In this document: piece by piece, positions 8,450 to 15,436 of the stretch
Position numbering within the stretch: position 1 is the first letter of the stretch
Layout: each line of letters opens with the position of its first letter
Assembly (NCBI GenBank): GCA_910588365.1
Contig: CAJUQS010000166.1
Location: forward strand, 1 to 38,649
Length of the DNA stretch: 38,649 nt
Origin: an uncultured Oscillospiraceae bacterium
Lineage (GTDB): Bacteria; Bacillota; Clostridia; Oscillospirales; Oscillospiraceae
Direction: 5' to 3'
The notes under the pieces: generated by a model
The model's input: the letters and a program-made list of their open reading frames with translations, nothing else
Database searches by the model: none
What the model was told of the DNA's origin: nothing
Made by a program: the position numbers and the translations under genes

Positions 8450-8514
8450 GGCAAAACTGCGTTTTGCCGAAAGTTTTCTTTTGATTCTTTTCTTTTTCAA
8501 AAGGAAAAGAATGA
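8450..8514 (-). repeat. two-hairpin intergenic repeat, copy 4
   Basis: On the minus strand it starts immediately after the cbiC stop with GGCAGTCATTCTTTTCC, forms an A/T-rich stem (8481-8513), then linker ATCAAAAGAAAACTTTC, then stem GGCAAAAC/GTTTTGCC (8450-8468). The opening GGCAGTCATTC is shared with copies 5 and 7, which also follow stop codons. Confidence 0.72.
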
Positions 8515-8518
8515 CTGC

Positions 8519-9142
8519 CTACCTCATAATCTGGTACAGCATGGCGTTGCAGATCGCCGCCGCCACGTTGCTGCCGCCCTTCCGGCCCCTGGCCACGATG
8601 CAGGGTGCGCCCGAGCCCAGCAGCCGCTCCTTGCTCTCTACCACGTTCACAAAGCCCACCGGCACGCCAATCACCAGCGCCGGGGAAAGCCTTCCCGCCG
8701 CCATGAGCTGGCAGAGCGTCAGCAGGGCCGTGGGGGCGTTGCCGACGGCGAAGACGCAGGGCTTCTCCAGCGCCGCCGCCCGCTCCATGGAAACCGCCGC
8801 CCGGGTGACCCCCCGGGCCTTCGCCTCCTCCGCCACGTCCGGATCGGACATGAAGCAGCGCACCTCTCCCCCCAGCTTTCCCAGGATGGTCTTGTTGACG
8901 CCCGCCCGGGCCATCTGGGTGTCGGTCACAATGTCGCAGCCGCCCCGCAGGGCGGCGATGCCCCGCTCCACGGCCCCCTCCGAGAAGCAGAGGCTGTCCG
9001 CGTAGTCAAAATCCGCTGTGGTGTGGATCACCCGCTTGATGACCAGCTCGTTCTCCGGTGCCAGCACCCGGTCCCCCAGCAGCTCCGTGATGATCTCGAA
9101 GCTGCGCTTTTCAATGTCCATGGGCTTCATTGTCTCCGGCAT
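8519..9142 (-). CDS. cbiC: cobalt-precorrin-8 methylmutase CbiC
   Basis: CbiC moves the methyl group from C11 to C12 to give cobyrinic acid. The 207-residue protein contains the catalytic histidine H40 in VIHTTADFDY, then TDTQMARAGVNK, VGNAPTALLTL and the conserved GVPVGFVNVVESKE, all family signatures. The ATG at 9142 follows an AAGGAGAAG site and overlaps the end of cbiA by 32 bases, so the two are probably translated in coupled fashion. An in-frame ATG 12 bases downstream is also possible. Its product is the substrate of CbiA, encoded immediately upstream. Confidence 0.94.
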   Translation of the reverse strand: MPETMKPMDIEKRSFEIITELLGDRVLAPENELVIKRVIHTTADFDYADSLCFSEGAVERGIAALRGGCDIVTDTQMARAGVNKTILGKLGGEVRCFMSDPDVAEEAKARGVTRAAVSMERAAALEKPCVFAVGNAPTALLTLCQLMAAGRLSPALVIGVPVGFVNVVESKERLLGSGAPCIVARGRKGGSNVAAAICNAMLYQIMR

Positions 9143-10496
9143 AACGTTTCTTCTCCTTCAAACATGCTTCATAAAAATTGACCGCAAAGGCCGGGTTGGC
9201 GTAAAAGTGGAAGTGGGGATATCCGGCATAGAGGGTCTTCGCGGCAATGGCGCAGTCCCAGGTCCTGCCGCCGGGCTTCCGGGCGGTAAAGGCCCCGCCG
9301 GGGGCCTCCGCGTCCCAGTAGTGGAACTCGTGGCCCCGGATCTCCTCCCCGGCCCGGCACAGGAGGCAGTCCTCCCTGGCCCGGAGGGTGACATAGCCGA
9401 ACCGGGTGAGCCGTCCGGCGTCAAAGCAGCGCCCCGGCAGAACCCCCGCCATGGGGTGCTCCCCGATGGCCTGGGTCAGATACATGAACCCGCCGCACTC
9501 CGCGATGCAGGGCAGGCCGGCCTCCACAGCCGCCCGGACCGCCCGGCGCATGGACTCGTTTCGGGCGAGATCCGCCGCGTACAGCTCCGGGTAGCCGCCC
9601 CCCAGAAGGAGTCCGTGGATATTCTCCGGCAGGGCCCCGTCCGAGAGCGGGCTGAAGGGCACCAGCTCCCCCCCCAGCTCCTCCAGGGCCGCCAGGCTGT
9701 CCTCGTAGTAGAAGCAGAAGGCCCGGTCCCGGGCCACGGCGATCCGGGCGCGCTCCCCATACCGGGGCAGCTCCACCGGGTCAAACCGCAGGGGCGGGGC
9801 GCTGTCCGCCAGACGCAGCAGCCCGTCCAGGTCGATGGTCCTCTCCGCCTGCCGGGCCAGCAGGCCCATCTTCTCCCGCAGGCCCTCCACCTCGCCGGCG
9901 GTGACCAGCCCCAGGTGGCGGCTCTCCAGGGCGCACTCCGGCATGGGGGGCAGAAAGCCCAGGGGCTCCAACCTGCCGGCAAACCGCTCCCGGATGGCCC
10001 CGGCCAGGGACTGATAGGCCATAGGGGAGCAGTGGTTGAGGATAACGCCCCGGATGCCGCTGTCCGCCTCCAGCGTCAGAAAGCCCTGAATGACCGCCAG
10101 CACGGACAGGGCCGCCCCCCTGGCGGACACCGCCAGCACGGCGGGCGCGCCAACGGTCCGGCCGGTCTCCCAGGTGCTCGCCCGGGTGGTGGTCATGCCC
10201 GCCCCGTCGTAGTAGCCCATGACGCCCTCGATGACGGATACGTCCCGGTCCCGGCTGTTCCTGGCCAGCAGGTACCGCAGGGTGTTCTCCGAGAAGAAAA
10301 AGCCGTCCAGATTCGCGCTCTTCGCGCCGGTAATCCGGCTGTGGAACATGGGGTCAATGTAGTCCGGGCCGCACTTGAAGGCCCCCACCCGCAGTCCCCG
10401 GTCCGCCAGCGCCTGCACAACAGCGCACGTCACGGTGGTCTTGCCGCAGCCGCTGCCGGTGCCCGCCAGCAGAAACCGGCCCGCCGTCTGCTCCAT
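9111..10496 (-). CDS. cbiA: cobyrinate a,c-diamide synthase
   Basis: CbiA amidates the a and c side chains of cobyrinic acid using glutamine and ATP. The 461-residue protein has an N-terminal dethiobiotin-synthetase-like ATPase with the loop GTGSGCGKTTVT (12-23) and KCGPDYIDPMFH (41-52), and a C-terminal class I glutamine amidotransferase domain with LLGGGYPELYA (297-307) and nucleophile C334 in AECGGFMYLT. No CbiP is found beside it. It is the first gene of the operon, directly behind a strong promoter, with a GGGGAGG ribosome site. The short leader has no room for a cobalamin riboswitch. Confidence 0.94.
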   Translation of the reverse strand: MEQTAGRFLLAGTGSGCGKTTVTCAVVQALADRGLRVGAFKCGPDYIDPMFHSRITGAKSANLDGFFFSENTLRYLLARNSRDRDVSVIEGVMGYYDGAGMTTTRASTWETGRTVGAPAVLAVSARGAALSVLAVIQGFLTLEADSGIRGVILNHCSPMAYQSLAGAIRERFAGRLEPLGFLPPMPECALESRHLGLVTAGEVEGLREKMGLLARQAERTIDLDGLLRLADSAPPLRFDPVELPRYGERARIAVARDRAFCFYYEDSLAALEELGGELVPFSPLSDGALPENIHGLLLGGGYPELYAADLARNESMRRAVRAAVEAGLPCIAECGGFMYLTQAIGEHPMAGVLPGRCFDAGRLTRFGYVTLRAREDCLLCRAGEEIRGHEFHYWDAEAPGGAFTARKPGGRTWDCAIAAKTLYAGYPHFHFYANPAFAVNFYEACLKEKKRYAGDNEAHGH

Positions 10497-10535
10497 GTCT
10501 CCCGCCTCCCCCGCCGAAATGGATTCTTCCCCCCT

Positions 10536-10564
10536 ATTTTAAGGGCAGCGGCCCCCTTTGTCAA
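10536..10564 (-). promoter_or_regulatory. sigma-A promoter of the cobalamin operon
   Basis: On the minus strand TTGACA (10559-10564) and TAAAAT (10536-10541) are separated by 17 bases, ahead of the cbiA start at 10496. The transcript leader would be only about 30 bases. No GCCACTG B12 box is visible between here and the neighbouring gene. Confidence 0.7.
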
Positions 10565-10595
10565 CCATATCGTCACCGCAAAACGGAACCAAATA

Positions 10596-10626
10596 CGCCG
10601 CCGGCGGTCAAATACCGCCGGCGGCG
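10596..10626 (-). terminator. hairpin after the membrane-protein operon
   Basis: A perfect 13-bp GC-rich stem (CGCCGCCGGCGGT and its complement) with loop CAAAT lies 8 bases past the stop of the gene ending at 10634 and before the cobalamin promoter. The T-run after it is weak (GTATTTGGTT). Confidence 0.55.
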
Positions 10627-10633
10627 CCGTGGG

Positions 10634-11578
10634 CTATGTGTCCAGTTTCAAAAAGTGCAGAGTCCGGGTGTCCGTATCGTAGACAGCCAGTGTGAAGTTC
10701 CACGAGAAGCGGCCCATGATCGGCTCCTCGTCCCAGTCATGCTCCGCCTCGCTGTGGCGGTCCCGGAAGTAGTAGTATCCCTTTTCCGCCTCCAGGGCGC
10801 AGGCGGCCTCCCCGTTGATCCGGGGGACCTGCCCGGCCAGGTTTTCGGTGAGGGGCAGGGCGTGCCAGTGGACGTCATACCAGAAGTCTTCCGGCAGGGC
10901 GCCGTCGTAGAACCGCAGCCGGATATAGGTGGTCCCGTCGCCGAGAAAGCCGCCGTGGGTGTCCTCATAAAATTCCACGTCCGAGGGCGGAAGCTCCAGG
11001 CTCAGCTCCTGGGAGACCTGGCGCTTGGCCTTCTTGGCGTCAGCGTAATAGGGCGGCTGGATCTCCTCCAGATCGCCGCTCCCCCGGACCAGGGGGCCGC
11101 GGTAGGCGTGATAGGACTTGCGGCTGTCCCAGGCGTCAATCTGGACCACCACCAGCTCCTCCTCCCACTCCACCACATGGTCGCTCCCGAATACGCTGCT
11201 CAAAAGCAGGCCCCACAGCCCCACCAAGATGCACAGCGCCACATCCGCCAGCACGATCACACAGCCGATGAGGGTGTTGGCCAGCTCGCCCCATACGCAG
11301 AACTGGCGGATCATCCCCCTCCCCGCCCAGGCCAGCAGCAGAAGGACCCCGGCAGTGTAGCTGAGGCCGCAGCACACCTTCACCCCGGTGCGCCAGTCCA
11401 GATCCATGGCCGCCAGCACCGTCCATCCAAACCCCGCCAGCAGCAGCGGGAGGACCAAGAGCGTCAGTACTGCCAGGGAAGACCACCTTTTCAGCCTCCC
11501 CCCGGAACGGAAGCAGGACGCGGCCATATACAGCGCAGCCAAAACAGGCGTGAGACCAATCAATATAAGGATGGGCAT
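10634..11578 (-). CDS. membrane protein of unknown function with four N-terminal helices
   Basis: I do not recognise this family. From the ATG at 11578 the protein has 314 residues: four likely membrane segments (about 2-20, 34-56, 66-85 and 99-127) and then a hydrophilic, acidic, tryptophan- and tyrosine-rich domain of about 185 residues without a clear motif, probably outside the membrane. The longer open frame upstream is rejected because ATG 11578 lies one base after the lipoprotein stop and is preceded by GTGGGAG. The spacing shows the two are an operon and suggests the products act together at the cell envelope. A strong hairpin follows. Confidence 0.7.
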   Translation of the reverse strand: MPILILIGLTPVLAALYMAASCFRSGGRLKRWSSLAVLTLLVLPLLLAGFGWTVLAAMDLDWRTGVKVCCGLSYTAGVLLLLAWAGRGMIRQFCVWGELANTLIGCVIVLADVALCILVGLWGLLLSSVFGSDHVVEWEEELVVVQIDAWDSRKSYHAYRGPLVRGSGDLEEIQPPYYADAKKAKRQVSQELSLELPPSDVEFYEDTHGGFLGDGTTYIRLRFYDGALPEDFWYDVHWHALPLTENLAGQVPRINGEAACALEAEKGYYYFRDRHSEAEHDWDEEPIMGRFSWNFTLAVYDTDTRTLHFLKLDT

Positions 11579-11579
11579 A

Positions 11580-11975
11580 TCACTCCCACGCCTCCCGCAC
11601 CAGCTCCGCCAGCGCGCCGTCCGCCTCGTAGATGCCCTGATAGGGCTGCTCCAGAAGCAGCTTTCCGCCCTTTGGATAGAGGAAGACTGTACTGGTCCCG
11701 GCCCGCCTGTGGGCAAAGTCAAGCCGGGCCAGCCACGCGCCGCCCTCCGGAACATCCTGCACGCTGGCGTCTCCCGTATTCTTCGCCGTCTTCATTGCAT
11801 CCAGCAGCCGGACGATGTAGTCCCTGTCCTCATTGGATACCGCCCTGTTTTCCCAGCTCACCGTCACCCCGCTGACATCCTCCGGGTCCGGCAGGACGAG
11901 GGCCCCGCCGTTTGCCAGCCTGCCGCATCCTGCCAGCAGAAGCACCGGCAGCAGAACCGCCAAAACCTTTTTCAT
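11580..11975 (-). CDS. small lipoprotein, possibly DUF5301-like
   Basis: This is a 131-residue secreted lipoprotein. Its N-terminus MKKVLAVLLPVLLLAGCGRL has a charged start, a hydrophobic core and the lipobox LAGC with C17 as the lipidated cysteine. The mature part contains SGVTVSWENRAVSNEDRDYIVRLL-type sequence around residues 34-58, resembling small clostridial DUF5301 lipoproteins, an assignment I hold loosely. The start at 11975 is chosen from the signal peptide; the open frame extends further but into a repeat. It precedes a membrane protein by one base and follows an XRE regulator after a two-hairpin repeat. Confidence 0.72.
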   Translation of the reverse strand: MKKVLAVLLPVLLLAGCGRLANGGALVLPDPEDVSGVTVSWENRAVSNEDRDYIVRLLDAMKTAKNTGDASVQDVPEGGAWLARLDFAHRRAGTSTVFLYPKGGKLLLEQPYQGIYEADGALAELVREAWE

Positions 11976-11988
11976 ATTGGCCTCCAAA

Positions 11989-12050
11989 GGCAAACTATCG
12001 TTTTGCCGCAAAAGTTTTCTTTTTGATTCTTTTTCAAAAGAAAAGGAATG
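11989..12050 (-). repeat. two-hairpin intergenic repeat, copy 5
   Basis: On the minus strand it follows the stop of the XRE gene with AGGCAGTCATTCC, an A/T-rich stem, ATCAAAAAGAAAACTTTTG, then GGCAAAAC paired imperfectly with GTTTGCC (11989-12007). It separates the regulator pair from the lipoprotein gene. Confidence 0.7.
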
Positions 12051-12055
12051 ACTGC

Positions 12056-12262
12056 CTATTCCTCCACGTACTCCAGCAAATCCCCGGGCTGACAGTCCAG
12101 AGCCCTGCAGATGGCCTCCAGTGTGGTGAAGCGCACGGCCTTGGCCTTGTTGGTCTTCAGCACCGACAGGTTGGCGATGGTCACGTCCACCTGCTGGGAG
12201 AGCTGGCTGAGGCTCATCTTCCGCCTGGCCAGCATCACGTCCAGATTGACAATAATCGGCAT
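12056..12262 (-). CDS. small XRE-family regulator (YozG-like)
   Basis: This 68-residue protein is a single helix-turn-helix domain: MLARRKMSLSQLSQQVDVT forms helices 1-2, followed by the recognition-helix region and CRALDCQPGDLLEY, the usual end of this small Cro/CI-like group. Such proteins, often paired with a DUF2975 membrane protein, are common in Firmicutes; the pair occurs here with 13 bases between the genes. The ATG has a TTAGGAGGGG site. It probably binds DNA near its own operon. The AT-rich palindrome at 12807-12837 is a candidate site, but that link is inference. Confidence 0.85.
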   Translation of the reverse strand: MPIIVNLDVMLARRKMSLSQLSQQVDVTIANLSVLKTNKAKAVRFTTLEAICRALDCQPGDLLEYVEE

Positions 12263-12275
12263 TTCCCCGCCCCTC

Positions 12276-12746
12276 CTAAATCGTCAGATCGTTCTCGTCC
12301 TTCAGCTCCGCGGCCTTCAGCACCAGATGGCTGAGCAGGAAGGCCGCCAGGGCAATGGCCAGCCCCACCATGCACACCCCCATGCCCAGAATCCAGATGG
12401 GGGAGCCCACCAGCAGCTCGATGGTCACGGTTCCAACGGCGCAGTACCCGGTGTCCAGCAGGGCGCAGAATCCGATGCCGCTGAGCCAGCGGGCATTCCT
12501 GCGGCAGAAGGAGTTGTCCCGGCCGATCTCCGTGCAGATTCTCCAGAACAGCGCCAGCGCAATGGCCACAGGGATGGCGCTCAGGCTGACGGCGGCGATA
12601 CCCGGCGTCACAATCCACTCCATATCGTACATCCCGCCCGCCTCCTGGACCCGCTGGGGAAAAATCACGAGATAGCATACCGCCGCCATCACCGCCAGGA
12701 AAATAATCACGCCCTTGAGCGTCCGCACCAGCCCCACTCGTCCCAT
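12276..12746 (-). CDS. DUF2975 domain membrane protein
   Basis: The 156-residue protein has four predicted membrane helices (about 9-29, 46-68, 90-112 and 118-145) and matches the DUF2975 layout, including FWRICTEIGRDNSFCRRNARW between helices 2 and 3, the family's most conserved stretch (about residues 67-87). Its function is unknown. Members are nearly always next to a small XRE regulator, as here, and may sense the membrane and control that regulator. The ATG at 12746 follows AAAGGAGG. It is the first gene behind the promoter at 12778-12806. Confidence 0.85.
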   Translation of the reverse strand: MGRVGLVRTLKGVIIFLAVMAAVCYLVIFPQRVQEAGGMYDMEWIVTPGIAAVSLSAIPVAIALALFWRICTEIGRDNSFCRRNARWLSGIGFCALLDTGYCAVGTVTIELLVGSPIWILGMGVCMVGLAIALAAFLLSHLVLKAAELKDENDLTI

Positions 12747-12777
12747 AATTCGTCATCCTCCTTTTGTTGGTACCCAC

Positions 12778-12806
12778 AGTTTACCAGCTTCATTTCTGTT
12801 TGTCAA
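12778..12806 (-). promoter_or_regulatory. promoter of the DUF2975-XRE operon
   Basis: TTGACA (12801-12806) and TAAACT (12778-12783) on the minus strand are 17 bases apart and point at the DUF2975 start at 12746. The -35 box abuts a 13-bp palindrome. Confidence 0.6.
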
Positions 12807-12837
12807 TATATTTTTATTGTTTTTCAATAAAAATATA
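12807..12837. promoter_or_regulatory. AT-rich palindrome between divergent promoters, candidate operator
   Basis: TATATTTTTATTG (12807-12819) and its exact complement (12825-12837) flank TTTTT. It touches the minus-strand -35 box and lies six bases from the plus-strand -35 box. It could be an operator for the XRE regulator, or simply an AT-rich hairpin. Confidence 0.4.
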
Positions 12838-12842
12838 TGCTC

Positions 12843-12871
12843 TTTACCATAAATGGGCGGTATGTTATAAT
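12843..12871 (+). promoter_or_regulatory. promoter of the nucleosidase gene
   Basis: TTTACC (12843-12848) and TATAAT (12866-12871) are 17 bases apart, 33 bases upstream of the start codon at 12904, which has an AAGGAGG site. Confidence 0.65.
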
Positions 12872-12903
12872 GGAAATACCAATACCAAGGAGGACCACTG
12901 TAC

Positions 12904-13596
12904 ATGATCGGATTAGCCTATGCCCTGAAGGGCGAAATCAGGAGCATTTTAGAGAGCACGGACGCCAAGCTGCTGGAGACGGTGAGCGGCGTGGACATCT
13001 ACGAGATCGAGCCGGGCCTGCTGGCCTACACCGGCGGTGTGGGAAAGGTGAACGCCGCCATGAGCACCCAGCTGTTTATTGACCGCTATCACCCGGACTG
13101 GATTGTCAATGCCGGAGCGGCGGGGTGCTTCCGGGACCTGCCCATCGGTACCACGGTGCTGGCGGACTGCTTTGTCCAGCACGACGTGGACACCACCGCC
13201 ATGGGGGATCCCATCGGCATGGTTTCCACCGTGGACCGGGTGGAGTTCCCCACCAGCGAGGTGGAGCGCCTGTCCGCCCTTCTGGACTCTCAGGGGGTGG
13301 AGCACCAGACCGGCAAGGTCGCCACCGGCGAGGTGTTTCTGACCAGGGGCCGGCGGGCGGACTGGATCGCGGAAACCTTCACCCCCCTGCTGTGCGAGAT
13401 GGAGGGCGGCGCGATTGCCCAGGTGTGCCTGCGCAGCGGCGTGCGCTTCACCGCCCTGAAGACCGTCTCCGACCGCCTGTGCCAGGCCAACAACGCGGAG
13501 GAGTACTTCAACTACGGCGAGGCCATGGCCAAGCTCAACGCCATCGTGCTGCCCTTTGCCCGGGCGCTGCGGCAGGATCCCTCTTTTTCTTTGTGA
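12904..13596 (+). CDS. mtnN: 5'-methylthioadenosine/S-adenosylhomocysteine nucleosidase
   Basis: The enzyme removes adenine from methylthioadenosine, S-adenosylhomocysteine and 5'-deoxyadenosine, clearing the by-products of SAM-dependent reactions. The 230-residue protein has GGVGKVNAA (44-52), IVNAGAAG (67-74), DTTAMG (96-101), MEGGAIAQV (167-175, with M167 and E168 at the ribose site) and catalytic D190 in KTVSD. E11 corresponds to the catalytic glutamate near the N-terminus. It sits close to the methylation-heavy corrin operon but has its own promoter on the other strand. The C-terminal SFSL and the stop codon are encoded inside a hairpin repeat. Confidence 0.92.
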   Translation: MIGLAYALKGEIRSILESTDAKLLETVSGVDIYEIEPGLLAYTGGVGKVNAAMSTQLFIDRYHPDWIVNAGAAGCFRDLPIGTTVLADCFVQHDVDTTAMGDPIGMVSTVDRVEFPTSEVERLSALLDSQGVEHQTGKVATGEVFLTRGRRADWIAETFTPLLCEMEGGAIAQVCLRSGVRFTALKTVSDRLCQANNAEEYFNYGEAMAKLNAIVLPFARALRQDPSFSL

Positions 13597-13648
13597 ACAG
13601 AGAAAAAGAGGCAAAAAGAAAAACTTTTTGGCAAAACTTTGTTTTGCC
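13581..13648 (+). repeat. two-hairpin intergenic repeat, copy 6
   Basis: Stem CTCTTTTTCT.../AGAAAAAGAG (13581-13610), linker GCAAAAAGAAAAACTTTTTG, then stem GGCAAAAC/GTTTTGCC (13630-13648). The repeat begins 16 bases before the end of the nucleosidase gene, whose stop codon is in the first loop. Confidence 0.74.
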
Positions 13649-13662
13649 TGTATAAAACCGGA

Positions 13663-13709
13663 AAATACCGTCCAAACTGGATACAACAACTCCAGTTTGG
13701 ACGGTATTT
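13663..13709 (+). terminator. perfect 18-bp hairpin, possible terminator
   Basis: AAATACCGTCCAAACTGG (13663-13680) and its exact complement (13692-13709) flank an 11-base loop. It closes the nucleosidase transcript but is followed by GATGATGAAA, not a T-run, so termination is uncertain. The next reading frame starts two bases later. Confidence 0.45.
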
Positions 13710-13710
13710 G

Positions 13711-13941
13711 ATGATGAAACTTCTTCACAGAATCCTTATTTCCGCCGCTGTCGGATTTTTCGCCATGCTCCTCTACAGCACCCCCATGTGGTGGGGCGTC
13801 CTGTTTTCCCCCATTACCCAGCCCCTCACCACCGCCGAGCTCACCGAGGACGTGGACGGCGGATTCCGGTGGGAGGCGGACGGCAAGGTCCTGCGCTTCA
13901 AATCCATCGATCTGCTCCTGTCCTTCCTCCATCTTTCGTAG
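13711..13941 (+). CDS. small putative membrane protein, unknown
   Basis: A 76-residue frame beginning MMKLLHRILISAAVGFFAML: positive start, then a membrane helix of about 20 residues, then a short acidic, tryptophan-containing tail (ELTEDVDGGFRWEADGKVLRF). Codon choice is G/C-rich at third positions like the neighbours, which favours a real gene. Against it, the ribosome site is weak (GGACGG) and falls in a perfect hairpin ending two bases upstream, so translation would be blocked unless the hairpin is opened. No family is recognised. Confidence 0.42.
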   Translation: MMKLLHRILISAAVGFFAMLLYSTPMWWGVLFSPITQPLTTAELTEDVDGGFRWEADGKVLRFKSIDLLLSFLHLS

Positions 13942-13974
13942 CGGGAAGGCGTATGTCCCGCCCCAGGTTTGTCT

Positions 13975-14319
13975 TTATCCTCTCACATTTTGAATCAATG
14001 CTTTCGCCGCCTCCTTCTTCAGGACCTTGCCGTAAGACACCACTTTCCCATCCACCACCAGGGCCGGGGTTGTCATCACGCCGCAGGCGGCAATCTGTGC
14101 AAAGTCCGTTACATGGTCAATAGACGTGTCCATTCCCAGCTCCGTCAAGGCAGCCCGGACGGCGTCCTCCAGGGCGCCGCATTTGGCGCACCCGCTTCCC
14201 AGTACCTTGATCCCGGCAGAGGCCTTTGCCGCCTCTGCCTGTTTCATCGCTTCCGGGGTGCAGCTGCCGCCACAGCAGCAGGATTTTGTTTCTCCCCTTT
14301 TCTTGCTGAACAGTCCCAT
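13975..14319 (-). CDS. small redox-active thioredoxin-fold protein
   Basis: A 114-residue protein of the TM0996/MTH895 'redox-active disulfide protein 2' type. The core from about residue 36 has the active motif C44-AK-C47 (GSGCAKCGAL) and the thioredoxin cis-proline region MTTPALVVDGK (82-92). Ahead of it is an unusual extension, CCCGGSC at 14-20, that could bind a soft metal or metalloid. It follows the permease gene by 19 bases and has an AGGAGGAA ribosome site. ArsR, permease and thioredoxin clusters of this kind are known in clostridia and usually deal with arsenic or related toxic species; the exact substrate is not shown. Confidence 0.85.
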   Translation of the reverse strand: MGLFSKKRGETKSCCCGGSCTPEAMKQAEAAKASAGIKVLGSGCAKCGALEDAVRAALTELGMDTSIDHVTDFAQIAACGVMTTPALVVDGKVVSYGKVLKKEAAKALIQNVRG

Positions 14320-14338
14320 AGATGATTCCTCCTGAAAT

Positions 14339-15340
14339 TTATATCAATAAAAATTGGAACACATTGAACAGGTAGCCGACAATGATAATGCCAATGGTGC
14401 AGATGCCGATGAACAGGGCAAGTAATCTGGGTTTTACCGCTTTGCGGAGCATAATCATGGAAGGTAAGCTTAATGTGGTGACAGCCATCATAAAAGACAG
14501 GATTGTACCAAGCTGCGCGCCCTTATGCAGCAGGGCCTCCGCCACAGGAATCGTGCCGAAAATATCGGCATACATAGGAACGCCTGCCAGCACAGCAAGG
14601 ACAACGCCAAGCGGATTGCTGCCGCCCAGCACAGCTTCAATCCAGTTTTCCGGTATCCAGTTGTGAATGACCGCGCCAATGCCAACGCCTATCACAATAT
14701 ACGGGAATACCTTCTTGAATGTAGAAACGACTTGTTCTTTGGCAAACTGAACCCGTTCCCGTTTCGTCAGCGTGGGGGACTCAATATCCACACTGCCAGC
14801 GCTGCGGATGAACTCCTCCACATACGGCTCCATGCGCAGTTTTTCAATCAGAGTGCCGCCCACTACGGCAATCACCAACCCAACCACCACATAAACAATA
14901 GCGACCTTTGCGCCAAAAATGCTCATCAGGAGAATCAGACTGCCCAGATCTACCATCGGGGAAGAAATCAGGAAGGAGAATGTAACCCCTAACGGCAGCC
15001 CTGCACTGGTGAACCCGATAAACAGGGGAATCGACGAGCAGGAGCAGAACGGCGTCACAGTTCCCAGCAGCGCGGAGATGATATTCGCACCGGCGCCGTG
15101 GAACCGCCCCAGTATCCGCTTGCTTCGTTCCGGCGGGAAGTAGCTCTGAATATAGGAAATCATGAAAATCAAAAAGCAGAGCAGCACCGTGATTTTCAAC
15201 ACGTCATAGAGGAAAAACTGGACACTTCCCCCTATGCGTTCCCCCACATCCAGCCCCAGCGTGGTAAGGCCCCCGCCGATCAGCTCGCTCAGCCATTTCA
15301 TGCCTAAAATCTGATCTTGGATAAATTGCCATACGCCCAT
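14339..15340 (-). CDS. DUF318/ArsP-type permease
   Basis: A 333-residue membrane protein with about eight to ten helices. It carries the family signature TPFCSCSSIPLF (97-108), whose cysteines C99 and C101 are thought to handle soft metal or organo-arsenical substrates in ArsP. A second conserved block, GVPMYADIFGTIPVAEAL, is in the C-terminal half, and a cytosolic loop near 165-205 joins the halves. Regulation by ArsR and pairing with a CxxC thioredoxin suggest efflux of trivalent or methylated arsenic, though selenium or other metals cannot be excluded. The block has lower GC than its surroundings, a sign of transfer. Confidence 0.86.
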   Translation of the reverse strand: MGVWQFIQDQILGMKWLSELIGGGLTTLGLDVGERIGGSVQFFLYDVLKITVLLCFLIFMISYIQSYFPPERSKRILGRFHGAGANIISALLGTVTPFCSCSSIPLFIGFTSAGLPLGVTFSFLISSPMVDLGSLILLMSIFGAKVAIVYVVVGLVIAVVGGTLIEKLRMEPYVEEFIRSAGSVDIESPTLTKRERVQFAKEQVVSTFKKVFPYIVIGVGIGAVIHNWIPENWIEAVLGGSNPLGVVLAVLAGVPMYADIFGTIPVAEALLHKGAQLGTILSFMMAVTTLSLPSMIMLRKAVKPRLLALFIGICTIGIIIVGYLFNVFQFLLI

Positions 15341-15374
15341 AAAGAAACCTCGCTTTCAATGTTTAGGACAACAT

Positions 15375-15390
15375 ATCAAAAATTTTTGAT
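15375..15390. promoter_or_regulatory. candidate ArsR operator upstream of the permease
   Basis: ATCAAAAATTTTTGAT is a perfect 16-bp palindrome 34 bases before the permease start. The same half-site, ATCAA...TTGAT, recurs at 15759-15774 before arsR. Half-sites of this form are known for ArsR-family repressors. Confidence 0.65.
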
Positions 15391-15401
15391 GTTTCGTGCC
15401 G

Positions 15402-15436
15402 AGATAAACGCCATCTTGTTATGATGGCGTTTATCT
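15402..15436 (-). terminator. hairpin at the arsR stop codon
   Basis: AGATAAACGCCATC (15402-15415) and its complement (15423-15436) form a 14-bp stem containing the arsR stop codon. It may attenuate readthrough into the permease, which has its own operator downstream. Confidence 0.45.

Noticed and set aside
10500..10634. Cobalamin riboswitch upstream of cbiA
   Set aside because: No B12 box and too little leader between promoter and start codon.
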